DNA of 64,000 bases from a bacterium BMS3Bbin10 (GCA_002897995.1 BDTT01000113.1:33932-97931); one strand, 5' to 3'; counted from the stretch's first letter, positions 29,482 through 38,727 are shown. Notes: generated from the letters alone by a model not told the origin. Made by a program: numbers and translations.

Positions 29482-32157
29482 TCAGATGATGTCCCTCGGT
29501 GCGAACGACATCGAACGGAATGTTCTCTTGTAGGGTGACTCGCCGATCTTCTTCACATTGGCGACCCCCATCTTGTAGTTGTAGTTACCGCTGATCCAAT
29601 CGACGATACGGCCTTCCAGGGCATTCGCCGGTTGCGACGTATGCAGGAAGTCCATGTAGATGATGCCCTTCTTGATGTGGCGCGTGACCATGGCGACACC
29701 GGTGACGGCGGCCCGTGTCAGTTCCACATTTCCGGCTTTCATCTGACCGGAGAAGGAATAGTCGCTCCCCTCCACGCCAAGGATCGTTTCCTTCAGGGAC
29801 GGCACGCGGTCGGAATAGACCATCAGCATGTCGCCGCTCTCGATACCGCGTTCCTTCGCGTCATCGGGATGCATTTCGACATAATTGTCGGGCCAGCGCT
29901 GAACGATGTAGGGCCTGCGCCGGTCGTCGAAACCGGACTGCCAGCGTTCGTTGGTGCGCCCGGACGTGCACCACAGTTCACTGCCCTTCGGCTTCATCCA
30001 TTCCCAATAGTCCGAGAACAGGGACCAGGGCGACTTCTGGATGTTGCAGCGACCGGTCTGGCTGTTGAAGTGCGTCAGCTTCTTGTTGAACATGTTGGCG
30101 CCCCTGGGACCGGTTCCCTTCAATTTGAGCGTCGTGTCGTGAAGCCGTTTGGAACCGACCAGGGAACCGTCGTCCCTCATGAAGACAGGCCCCTGGATTC
30201 CGTTGGTGCCGAATTCACCAAGCTTCTGATGCAGGGTCTTGCCCTCGCGGTGGGCGGCGACCTTGATCATGTTGAAGTCCTTGCGGCTGCCGCGCGAGAA
30301 GCGCGCCGATTCCTCGGCGACGTCGTTGGTGTCCTTCCAGTCGAAGCCGTCGAAGCCCATGCGCTTCGCCAGTTGGGCGATGATCCACCAGTCCGGCTTG
30401 GCCTCGCCGGGCGGATCGTAGAACTGGTTGTAGAGCCGGAGACGCCTCTCCCCGTTGGCCCGCATGAAGGTGTCCTCGCCCCATGTGGCCGCCGGGAAGA
30501 TAATGTCGGCGTAGCGGTTGCCGATCGGATCAACCAGATAAATGTCCTGGTTAATGACCACCATGCCGCCGGAGTCGGCGCGCTTTTTCAGGGTTTCGAT
30601 GATGTCCTGCTTGTCGTAGGAGCGCACCTGATGGGGATTGGCCACGGTCAGTTCCTCGAACCGCTTGGCCAGTTGCTGCGAACCGCACATGGCCTGGATC
30701 CATGTCGTGCCGATGACATGCGCGAAGCGCGTATGCCCCGACATCAGCCAGGTATCGGTATCCAGGGCGCGACGCCTGCGTCCGGGCACCTTCATCGGCG
30801 ACTTGTTGCGCGGGTATTTGCCGCCGCGCTGACCGCCGCGCTGATGACCGCCCGCCCTGCCGACAACCTGGCCGGGCCTGCCGCCGGCGCCGACGATGAT
30901 GGCCAGGGCCCCGATCGCCTCGGTGTTGCCGGTGTTATTGGACCAGTAGAAGCCCTTCTCGATCATGATCGAGGTTTTCGGCCGCTTGCCGTTCTTCTTC
31001 GGCTTGGCCATCCATTCGGCCGCCGTCTGGATCTTCGCCACGTCGATGCCGGCCAGCCTGGCGGCGTTTTCAGGCTTGAATTCGTCCTGGGCCAGGAGCC
31101 ACTTCTTCCAGTCCTCGTATCCCTTGGTCTGGAATTTGCCCCAGGTGGTGCGCCACTGCCACGGCGTGTTGCGGGTGCCCTGACCGAAGCCGGAGCTGGA
31201 GCCCCACTTGTTGTTGACCCAGTCCTTGATCCATTTCGCATCCTGCCAGCCATTCTCGGCAATGATCCGCGCAATGGCGTTGACGACCAGCAGATCGGTG
31301 CCGAGATTGACATCGAGCCACAGTCCGCCGTTCTTTTCCGCATAGGCCACGCCGGCGGTGCGGCGCGGGTTCATCATGATGCATTTCTGACCGTTCTGGA
31401 TGCCCTTCATAATCCACTGGGTCCAGAGGATGGTCTTTGTCTCATAGGGGTCCGTGCCGCAGATCAACAGAGTCTCGGCATTCATCCAATCCTCGTAGGC
31501 CGGGCCGAAATTATCGAAACCGGCGTCACGGAAGCCCGGCGTCGAGGACACGTCGGAGGGCGTGTCGTGGAAGGTGAAGTTGGCCGTGTTGATGTGGCGC
31601 AGTGCGAATTTGGTGATGGCGTAGGTGTTCTCGATGAACTGATAGGAGTAGGTCTTGACGCCAAAAGCGTTGGCGCCGTGCTTCGTGCGCACGTAATTGC
31701 CGACCTCCGCCGCAATATCGAGAGCGAAATCCCACGGAACCGGCTGAAGGATGCCGTAGATTCGCAACATCGGCGAACTCAACCGGTCACGGGTGGGGGT
31801 TTGCGGATTGTAGCATTTCTGCGCGATGCAGCCGCCGCGCAGGCTCGAATCGCCGTCGGTATTGACGAACTTCGTATCCTTGTCGGGAACGATCACGACG
31901 TGGTTCGGTTTGCCGTTATGCAGCACAATATTATGCTGGTTGGGCGCCACCCAGGGGCCCAGTACTTCTACCGGAAAATCGACCCCGAAGGCATTCTGAT
32001 CGGCCTTTGGACCGCCTTTGTTATTGCCCGCTACAGGCCAACGATAGACCTTGAAGCCGCAGGCGACAATGCAGTAGTCGCAGGCCGTGGTGATCACTTC
32101 CGCGCCCTTGGGAGGGAGGGGAACATTGGTTTCTGGAATATAGTACGGAGTAGACAT
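29482..32157 (-). CDS. Molybdopterin oxidoreductase, arsenite oxidase/iodate reductase (AioA/IdrA) family catalytic subunit
   Basis: N-terminal TACDYCIVACGFKVYRWP (CxxCxxxC), SLRGGCIAQKCYNPQTPTRDRL, AGGHQ segment, 891 aa, adjacent Rieske subunit. Confidence 0.85.
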   Translation of the reverse strand: MSTPYYIPETNVPLPPKGAEVITTACDYCIVACGFKVYRWPVAGNNKGGPKADQNAFGVDFPVEVLGPWVAPNQHNIVLHNGKPNHVVIVPDKDTKFVNTDGDSSLRGGCIAQKCYNPQTPTRDRLSSPMLRIYGILQPVPWDFALDIAAEVGNYVRTKHGANAFGVKTYSYQFIENTYAITKFALRHINTANFTFHDTPSDVSSTPGFRDAGFDNFGPAYEDWMNAETLLICGTDPYETKTILWTQWIMKGIQNGQKCIMMNPRRTAGVAYAEKNGGLWLDVNLGTDLLVVNAIARIIAENGWQDAKWIKDWVNNKWGSSSGFGQGTRNTPWQWRTTWGKFQTKGYEDWKKWLLAQDEFKPENAARLAGIDVAKIQTAAEWMAKPKKNGKRPKTSIMIEKGFYWSNNTGNTEAIGALAIIVGAGGRPGQVVGRAGGHQRGGQRGGKYPRNKSPMKVPGRRRRALDTDTWLMSGHTRFAHVIGTTWIQAMCGSQQLAKRFEELTVANPHQVRSYDKQDIIETLKKRADSGGMVVINQDIYLVDPIGNRYADIIFPAATWGEDTFMRANGERRLRLYNQFYDPPGEAKPDWWIIAQLAKRMGFDGFDWKDTNDVAEESARFSRGSRKDFNMIKVAAHREGKTLHQKLGEFGTNGIQGPVFMRDDGSLVGSKRLHDTTLKLKGTGPRGANMFNKKLTHFNSQTGRCNIQKSPWSLFSDYWEWMKPKGSELWCTSGRTNERWQSGFDDRRRPYIVQRWPDNYVEMHPDDAKERGIESGDMLMVYSDRVPSLKETILGVEGSDYSFSGQMKAGNVELTRAAVTGVAMVTRHIKKGIIYMDFLHTSQPANALEGRIVDWISGNYNYKMGVANVKKIGESPYKRTFRSMSFAPRDII

Positions 32158-32170
32158 CTTTTGTGTCTCC

Positions 32171-32761
32171 CTATCCTTGCAGATTGTCGTAACGGCCGTA
32201 GATCAGGCCAAACACGCCAACGGCGTAGATGTCGTCACCATCGAGCTCAAGCAGCACCTGCGGAAGGCTTTGGTAGGCCTGACCGGAAATCAGAATGCCG
32301 TGCCGGGTCAGGTCGTAAGTGGAAAGATGCAGCGGGCAGGCGCCCATCGACTTGGTTTCCCCCTTGTAGGAACCCGCCAGATCGCCTCCCTGATGCGTAC
32401 AGAAGGAATTGAAAGCGACCACGTCTTTCTGCGGCCCGATGCCGCCGCCGGCCTCCGTACCGAGCTTGACCAGCATGGATTGTGCGTATTCGCCTTTGTC
32501 GGGATACTCGAATTCGACCGGTACGTCATCTTTCAGTTCACTCAACTTGGCGATCTTCTTGCGCGGATAGGTGGCGACCTCCGCCGGCACCTTGGCCGCC
32601 ACTGAAGTGCCCGGATTCAGGGTGACTATGACCGTAGCCGACGCCAGACCGGAGGAGAGCAGAAACTTCCGCCGTGACATCAGGCATTTTCCAGCCGGGC
32701 TGTCCTTCTTCGATGGCGCTTTGGGCGCGCCGGGTTCGTGGGTCTTTATCTGATCTGTCAT
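32171..32761 (-). CDS. Rieske [2Fe-2S] small subunit, AioB/IdrB-like, Tat signal
   Basis: SRRKFLLSSGLASATVIV Tat-type signal; CTHQGG ... CPLHLSTYD. Confidence 0.88.
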   Translation of the reverse strand: MTDQIKTHEPGAPKAPSKKDSPAGKCLMSRRKFLLSSGLASATVIVTLNPGTSVAAKVPAEVATYPRKKIAKLSELKDDVPVEFEYPDKGEYAQSMLVKLGTEAGGGIGPQKDVVAFNSFCTHQGGDLAGSYKGETKSMGACPLHLSTYDLTRHGILISGQAYQSLPQVLLELDGDDIYAVGVFGLIYGRYDNLQG

Positions 32762-32775
32762 TTTTCAAATTCCCT

Positions 32776-33939
32776 TTAATTCGTATTCGCTACGGCAGGC
32801 AGCGGCGCATAGGGAGGAAGTTTCGGTGTCGGAATCTTGATCTCCTCGCCACTCAGCGATTCCAGGAAGGCAATCAGATCTTCCTTCTCCTTGTCGCCCA
32901 GCTTCAGCGGCTTCAGGAGTTTCGCCTTGTTCTTCGCCATGGTGCCGTCGGTGAACTCGTTGGACCCGCCTCCCGCATTGTAGAATTCGACGATTTCATC
33001 GAAATCGAAGAAGGAGCCATTGTGCATGAATGGCGCCGTGTAGGCGGTGTAGCGCAACGGAGCCGTGCGGAATTTGCCCAAGTCGGATTTCTGCTTGGTC
33101 CTGTAATAGAGCCCCGCATCATCCTTGATCTTGCGGTACATTTCCTCGGTCACGCCCTTGGCGTACTGCTCGTAGCGGAAGGTGACCTGGGCCATGCCGT
33201 TATCCAGCCATTCCTCGGCGCGCGGAACGCCAAGGTTGTAATATTTCTGGTCGCTCAGCAGCGGACCGTTATGGCACTCGACGCACCTGGCCTTGCCCTG
33301 GAACAGCTTGAGGCCGCGTTTCTGCTGTTTCGTCAGCGCGTCCTTGTCGCCGCGCATATATTTGTCGAACGGCGTATTGTTGTGAATCATCGTCCGCTCG
33401 AAGGCGGCGATCGCCTTCCAGGCGTTGTTCACCTTGGGCCAGTCGTCGCCGAACACCTCGTTGAAGCGCTTGACATATTCGGGGATAAAGGCGAGCCGCG
33501 CCTCGATCATGTCCCGCTCGCCGTTGCCGGATATCGCGCCCAGCGCCGCGCTCGGCGCCTGCTTTTCAAGCGATCCGGAAGAGCCGGCCCAGAACAGCTT
33601 GCCGAGATAAGCGGAGTTGACGACCGTCTGGCTGTTGCGCCAGTGGACCACGCCCGGATAGCCGCGCGATAGCGGATCGTTGAAGCCCCAGCCCTGTTTC
33701 TGCGCATGGCAATCGGCGCAGGAAACGGATGCGTCGCCGCCGATACGCGTATCGAAGAACAACAGCTTGCCAAGTTCAATTTTCTCCGGGGTTTGCTTGT
33801 TATCGAGTGGAATCGGTGGCGGCCCGAGGGCGGCCAGCGGTGGGTTCACATCGGCTGACGCGGGGGATCCAAGCCCTAGGCCCGCGAGGCCGAAGGAAGT
33901 TGCGATGATCGCGAGGGATAGTGTCTTGCCCTTTTTCAT
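32776..33939 (-). CDS. Di-heme cytochrome c peroxidase/MauG family (IdrP-like)
   Basis: VSCADCHAQKQGWG, ARCVECHNGPLLSDQKYYNLGVP, PLRYTAYTAPFMHNGSF. Confidence 0.88.
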   Translation of the reverse strand: MKKGKTLSLAIIATSFGLAGLGLGSPASADVNPPLAALGPPPIPLDNKQTPEKIELGKLLFFDTRIGGDASVSCADCHAQKQGWGFNDPLSRGYPGVVHWRNSQTVVNSAYLGKLFWAGSSGSLEKQAPSAALGAISGNGERDMIEARLAFIPEYVKRFNEVFGDDWPKVNNAWKAIAAFERTMIHNNTPFDKYMRGDKDALTKQQKRGLKLFQGKARCVECHNGPLLSDQKYYNLGVPRAEEWLDNGMAQVTFRYEQYAKGVTEEMYRKIKDDAGLYYRTKQKSDLGKFRTAPLRYTAYTAPFMHNGSFFDFDEIVEFYNAGGGSNEFTDGTMAKNKAKLLKPLKLGDKEKEDLIAFLESLSGEEIKIPTPKLPPYAPLPAVANTN

Positions 33940-33949
33940 TGCCTTGTTC

Positions 33950-35122
33950 CTAATTCCTCTTGTTCAGCCAATCTTTGATCGCCGTGTAATTCACGTTGAT
34001 CTTTTCTTTCCAGACATGCTCCGGCCCGGTCAGGGGCTCTCCTGAAAGGGACTTCAGGAAGACCACCAGATTGGCCTGTTCTTCCCTGCTCAGGTTGAGC
34101 GGTTTGATGCGCGGATCCTTGTTGGGATCACTGCCGCCGCCCCGGTTGTAGAAGGCGACAACGTCTTCCAGCGTCTTGATCATGCCGTTGTGCATATAGG
34201 GCGCCGTCTGGGTCAGCTCGCGGAGCGTCGGCGTCATGAATTTGCCGATATCCGTGCCGTCCGACTTGTGGGTGCGGACGTGAGCTCCGACATCGCGGCG
34301 GATATTCATGTAATTCTCGATGCCCATGAACATGCTGAACGACACATAGGTGATATGCCGCATGGGATTCGACCAGATTTCCGGATTTTCAGGCACACCC
34401 GTATTATGCGCCTTGTCGTCGGAAAACCTCGGTCCGGAGTGGCATGCGGCGCAGCCGGCCTTGCCCTTGAACAAATCGAAGCCGCTCTTGGCGGCGTCCG
34501 ACAGATTTCCGGTATCGAAGGGCGCGCCCCGTGAGGTGAGGGTTTTCAGATACTCGGGAATCGCCTTGCGGATAGAGCCGTTGGAGGGTTCGCCGTAACC
34601 CGCCTCCTTGAACATCTTCACATAGATCGGGTCCTGTTTGACGCGCTCCTGCATCAGGCGCATGTCCATGTTCATGGAGTAGGTCTCGGTGATCGATTCG
34701 CGCGTTACGTCATTGAGGTTGGTGCCGATCCGCCCGTCATGGAACCACGCCGCTTTTTGCGCGGTGTTAATAAGCGTCGGCGTGTTCCGGAAGCCATCCG
34801 ACCCCGGATAGGCCTTGGACAGCGCCAGGCCGTCAGCAAATCCTTTTGCCGGAATATGGCATGTGGAACAACTGATTGCGGCGTCACCGGACAGCCGCGG
34901 ATCGAAAAACAGCCGCTTGCCCAGAGCTGCTTTTTTTGCGTCGACCTTCATCTGCTTCACGGGACCGAAATCACTCGCCAATACCGGCGATGCGGCAATT
35001 GCGACGCCCACCGCCAAGGCGATGCGCCAACCAATTCCCGACGAAATTCTTCTATTCATCGCTAAACCCTTCCAAAAAAGAATGACCGCACCGAAAAACA
35101 CTCTCTTCGCGTTTTCGGGCAT
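33950..35122 (-). CDS. Di-heme cytochrome c peroxidase/MauG family (IdrP-like)
   Basis: ISCSTCHIPAKGFADG, GCAACHSGPRFSDDKAHNTGVP, PTLRELTQTAPYMHNGMI. Confidence 0.88.
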   Translation of the reverse strand: MPENAKRVFFGAVILFWKGLAMNRRISSGIGWRIALAVGVAIAASPVLASDFGPVKQMKVDAKKAALGKRLFFDPRLSGDAAISCSTCHIPAKGFADGLALSKAYPGSDGFRNTPTLINTAQKAAWFHDGRIGTNLNDVTRESITETYSMNMDMRLMQERVKQDPIYVKMFKEAGYGEPSNGSIRKAIPEYLKTLTSRGAPFDTGNLSDAAKSGFDLFKGKAGCAACHSGPRFSDDKAHNTGVPENPEIWSNPMRHITYVSFSMFMGIENYMNIRRDVGAHVRTHKSDGTDIGKFMTPTLRELTQTAPYMHNGMIKTLEDVVAFYNRGGGSDPNKDPRIKPLNLSREEQANLVVFLKSLSGEPLTGPEHVWKEKINVNYTAIKDWLNKRN

Positions 35123-35383
35123 CTAGCCATCCGTTTCCGCCTTATCCTTCGCCGGTAGGGGAACGCCACTGATGCGTTCCAAAAACTCCTTCATTTCCGA
35201 CAGGCTCTGGAAGTAAGTTTCCTCTTCCCCCTGAACATGCCGAATGTGTCCGCGCCAGATCGGATTGTCTGCCGACTCCCCTTCCAGCCAGATACGCACT
35301 ACGAACGACCCTTGTGTTCCTGGACCGACCATTTTGCTTCCGCTGTTTCCTACCGGTGTCCTGCTCCGGCGGAGCAAGTCCAT
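35123..35383 (-). CDS. Small conserved-looking protein at head of respiratory cluster
   Basis: MDLLRRSRTPVGNSGSKMVGPGTQGSFVVRIWLEGESADNPIWRGHIRHVQGEEETYFQSLSEMKEFLERI; the longer ORF to 35488 reads through direct repeats, so a shorter start is preferred. Confidence 0.55.
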   Translation of the reverse strand: MDLLRRSRTPVGNSGSKMVGPGTQGSFVVRIWLEGESADNPIWRGHIRHVQGEEETYFQSLSEMKEFLERISGVPLPAKDKAETDG

Positions 35384-35400
35384 TGTCACCAAATCATCAA

Positions 35401-35486
35401 CCGGTAACCTCCCGGTAACACCTGCGGCACACGCGCATCCGTGCGGTTTTTCAGCAGTGTGCATCCGCCGGTAACACACCGGTGAC
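35401..35486 (-). promoter_or_regulatory. Two pairs of 11-bp-phased GTYACCGG direct repeats (minus-strand sense)
   Basis: CCGGTAAC at 35401, 35412, 35468 and CCGGTGAC at 35479 (plus-strand coordinates); each pair 11 bp apart. Confidence 0.65.
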
Positions 35487-35547
35487 ACGGACGCGGATTC
35501 AGGCGGGATGGGGAAAATAGAGGGGGAAGCGGCAGGCGGTCAGAAGG

Positions 35548-36711
35548 TCAGGCGCTGTTTCTGACCTTGAGAATCCGGTCGTGGAGTTGCAGCGTCTCAT
35601 GGGTCGGTTCAAGGCCGTATTCCTCGCGCAGTTCGCGCCGCCAGGAGCGGAAATGCGATTCGGCCCAGTCCGGGCGGCCAAGGGCGACAAGGTTCTCCAT
35701 CAGGTGGCGCATAAAGTTCTCGCGGCAGGGATCGCGGAACAGCGCCGTGCGGCAAACCTGCGCAGCTTCGGAGAATTTCCGCTGATCGCCATAGCATTGC
35801 GCCAGGCCGGCCAGCATTTCCAGATGGATTTCGCGCAGACGCTCGCGTTCCCCGGCACACCAGTCGGCGTAGGGCTCGTCCTCCAGATAGTCGCCGCGGC
35901 AAAGGTCCCGGGCTTCCTCGAAATGGGCCAATGCCTCCTGCAAATCCCCATTGTGCAGCCGGTCCCAGCCGTCCGATACGAGCGTGATGAAGATATCCGA
36001 ATCAAGCCATATTGCATCGCGCCGCAGGAGATACGACTTGCCCACGGTTTCGATCGCTTCATTTTTGAAGCTGCCGGCACGCAGTTTGCTCCGCAAAAAC
36101 GAAACCGTTACCTTGAGCCGCTCCCACCCGCGATCCGGGTCGGTATCGGGCCACAACCATTCCATCAGCCGGTCGCGGTGAACCGGGCGGCCCACATGAC
36201 TGATCAGGATTTTCAGCAGGGTCGCCGCCTGTTTCCGTCTCCATTTGTCGACATCCAGTCCCGCGCCGGCGACGGCGAGAGCGAAATGCCCCAGGGCGAA
36301 TATGCGCAAAGGCTGCGACCGGGGTCCATCGGCCTTGATGGCGCCGGGAGCACGTATGAAGATGACCGCCACCGCGGCGCCATTGTCGGGATCGCGGACA
36401 TTCCCCGGCACGACCAGGGTGCTGAAACCGGCGGGGATCATGTTTCCGTCCTTGTGACGCACCCGGCAGGCCGACATCGACCATTTCTCCCCGAGCGCCA
36501 GGCAGGACTTGCCCTCGCACAATGCCGAACACAGGGGTTCGCCGCTGGTGTAGAGCGCCTGCAGGATCTGGCCGCATTTCTTGCCCAGCGCTTCCTCGGT
36601 CGAATACCCCAGGAGGCTCCGTGCGCTCGCGTTCCAGGCGACGATGCGCAGGTTTTCATCGACTGCGAATGCCGGGTCGGACGCAATCTCAACCAGATCG
36701 GTCGTTTTGAT
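35548..36711 (-). CDS. PAS-BTAD (SARP-like) transcriptional regulator
   Basis: ORF track begins at 36522 (TTG), but the frame stays open upstream giving PAS-like DPAFAVDENLRIVAWNASARSLLGYSTEEALGKKCGQILQ; then winged helix (RRKQAATLLKILISHVGRPVHRDRLMEWLWPD) and BTAD domain. Confidence 0.75.
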   Translation of the reverse strand: MKTTDLVEIASDPAFAVDENLRIVAWNASARSLLGYSTEEALGKKCGQILQALYTSGEPLCSALCEGKSCLALGEKWSMSACRVRHKDGNMIPAGFSTLVVPGNVRDPDNGAAVAVIFIRAPGAIKADGPRSQPLRIFALGHFALAVAGAGLDVDKWRRKQAATLLKILISHVGRPVHRDRLMEWLWPDTDPDRGWERLKVTVSFLRSKLRAGSFKNEAIETVGKSYLLRRDAIWLDSDIFITLVSDGWDRLHNGDLQEALAHFEEARDLCRGDYLEDEPYADWCAGERERLREIHLEMLAGLAQCYGDQRKFSEAAQVCRTALFRDPCRENFMRHLMENLVALGRPDWAESHFRSWRRELREEYGLEPTHETLQLHDRILKVRNSA

Positions 36712-36886
36712 GTCTTTTCCTCCCTTACCTCACCGCGGGACAACAGGGTGAGGCGACTAAACGTGTTTCTCTTCCGGAAACAGCAAATAGTCCAAAAGAA
36801 TGCCGGAGAAGTAAACCCTATAATCATTCTAATTGGCAATGTCCGCATTTCCCCGCCGGCGTTCCGCAAACCGGATTACGGTTCAT

Positions 36887-36916
36887 GTTACCGGCGTGTT
36901 ACTGCTGCTTGTTACC
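36887..36916 (+). promoter_or_regulatory. GTTACC direct-repeat series upstream of USP operon
   Basis: GTTACCGG at 36887, GTTACTGC at 36898 (11 bp), GTTACC at 36911 (13 bp). Confidence 0.5.
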
Positions 36917-37047
36917 AATTCCGCAAACGCTTTCAGCGCCGGATTACTGCGGTTTTCCGGGTGTTGCCAAAGAGAAATCAGCTCGTGGCCCGGCGCGTGC
37001 GAAACCGCACCGTGGCGGGTCGAAGAGAACAGGGACAAGGGATTATC

Positions 37048-38727
37048 ATGACCCCACAAGCAACAGGCGCCGCGCATCAACTGGCGGATGACAGCTCCCG
37101 GACGCCGGAAGCCGCCGCGGTTACATTCAAGCGGATGCTCGTCTGCCTCGATGCATCGGATTACGCCAACCGGGCGCTGAGCGAATCCGTGCGCCTTGCC
37201 GGGTCGGCCGAAGGGACGGTCATAGGCATTCACGCCTATGCCGCCAAACTGCACGATCACCGCTTCCGTCAGATGGAAGGCGGCCTGCCCGAACGCTACC
37301 GCAAGGAGCAGGAGATGGAGAACCAGCGCGAGGTCCACGACACGCTGATCACCCGCGGGCTCGGGCTCATTTCGGACAGCTATCACGATGAAGCGCAGAT
37401 CGTGTGCGACGCCGGCGGCGTACCGCTTGAGCGCCTGAGCCCGGAAGGCAAGAATTACCGCCGTATCGTCGAAGCGGCCGCAAGCGGCGATTACGACGTC
37501 ATTGCACTGGGAGCGCATGGGCTCGGTATCGTGCCGGGGGCTTCGGTTGGCACCGTTTGCGAACGTGTCGTTCGCCGCGTCCCCATCGACGCGCTTGTGA
37601 TCCGGGACCCCGAGCGCGCCATAGGCGACGGCCCGCTGGTGGTCGGCATGGATGGCTCTCCGCGCTCCTTCGGCGCCTTGATGCTGGCTTTCGATATTGC
37701 GCGCCGCACCGGCGCGCAAGTGCATGCGGTCGCCGCCTATGATCCCTTTTACCATTATGTGGCGTTTGAGAAGATCGCCGGCGCGCTCAGCAAGGAAGCG
37801 GCTGAGGAGTTCCGCTTCAAGGAACAGGAATCGCTGCATGAGGAAATCATCGATTCCGGCATCGCGCGCATCTATCAGTCCCATCTCGACGTCGCCAAAA
37901 CCGTCGCCGGGGACGAGGGCGTGGAACTGACGACGGAGCTGCTGGAAGGCAAGCCCTACCAGACGATCATCAAATATCTGCATCAGGTGAACGCCAGCCT
38001 GCTGCTGGTCGGCAAGACGGGTGTCCATGCCGATCCGGACCTCGATATCGGCGGCACGTCGGAGAACCTGCTCCGCAAGGCGCCCTGCCATATCTGGCTC
38101 GGGCAGAACACCTATACGCCGCCCTTCGAGGCGGTGGCGCGCGAGACCATCACCTGGACCGAGGAAGCCGAGGTGAAGATGGAAAACGTGCCGGAGACGG
38201 CACGCTCCATGGTCCGCATCGCAATATTGCGGCTGGCGCAGGAAAGCGGCCACACGGTCATCACATCGAATTTGATTGATGAGGCAACCGCGCGCTTTTG
38301 TCCTGATCGCGGCGGACGCATGGAAACGCACAACCCCACTCCCTGGTCGAAAGAGGCCAAGGTCCTGCTCGACAAGATCGGCGATCCGATGGCGGCGCCC
38401 AGCGTTCGTCTTCGGGCCGAGAAACGCGCCCGCCGCGAGAATTCAGACACGGTTGAAGCGGATCATGTGCGCCCCTTCCTCGAAGAGGGGGCGGCGGAAA
38501 CTCCGGACTGGGAGACCGCGGCCCTGGCGCGTTTGTCGCGTGTGCCGGAAATGGTGCGCGGAGCGGTCCGGCGCCGGGCGGAAGCCTATGCCATTGAATC
38601 GGATGCGGCCCGGGTCTCGCTTGAAATCGCCGAAGAGGCGATTGCCGAATCCAGGGAAGTCATGGGCGATACGATGTGCGCCGGCGGGCACAAGCTTGGC
38701 GCGTCCTGTCCGGCCGGCGAGTCATGA
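37048..38727 (+). CDS. Tandem universal stress protein fused to C-terminal PCP_red-like repeats
   Basis: Two USP domains (FKRMLVCLDASDYANRAL; PLVVGMDGSPRSFGALMLAFDIARRTGA) followed by WTEEAEVKMENVPETARSMVRIAILRLAQESGHTVIT and two further similar segments; ATG at 37048 chosen over the long ORF start. Confidence 0.8.
   Translation: MTPQATGAAHQLADDSSRTPEAAAVTFKRMLVCLDASDYANRALSESVRLAGSAEGTVIGIHAYAAKLHDHRFRQMEGGLPERYRKEQEMENQREVHDTLITRGLGLISDSYHDEAQIVCDAGGVPLERLSPEGKNYRRIVEAAASGDYDVIALGAHGLGIVPGASVGTVCERVVRRVPIDALVIRDPERAIGDGPLVVGMDGSPRSFGALMLAFDIARRTGAQVHAVAAYDPFYHYVAFEKIAGALSKEAAEEFRFKEQESLHEEIIDSGIARIYQSHLDVAKTVAGDEGVELTTELLEGKPYQTIIKYLHQVNASLLLVGKTGVHADPDLDIGGTSENLLRKAPCHIWLGQNTYTPPFEAVARETITWTEEAEVKMENVPETARSMVRIAILRLAQESGHTVITSNLIDEATARFCPDRGGRMETHNPTPWSKEAKVLLDKIGDPMAAPSVRLRAEKRARRENSDTVEADHVRPFLEEGAAETPDWETAALARLSRVPEMVRGAVRRRAEAYAIESDAARVSLEIAEEAIAESREVMGDTMCAGGHKLGASCPAGES

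Noticed and set aside
29632-32412. 926-aa plus-strand ORF antisense to the molybdoenzyme gene
   Set aside because: The minus-strand ORF has clear cofactor motifs and operon context; the plus-strand frame lacks recognisable domains and is the usual stop-free antisense frame of GC-rich coding DNA.
29482-32761. Straight annotation as arsenite oxidase aioBA
   Set aside because: Fold family fits, but the adjacent di-heme peroxidase pair and lack of visible arsenic genes make this unsafe; left as Aio/Idr family.
35581-37047. N-terminal extension of the USP fusion ORF to 35581
   Set aside because: The extension is antisense to the BTAD regulator; ATG at 37048 fits the USP domain start.
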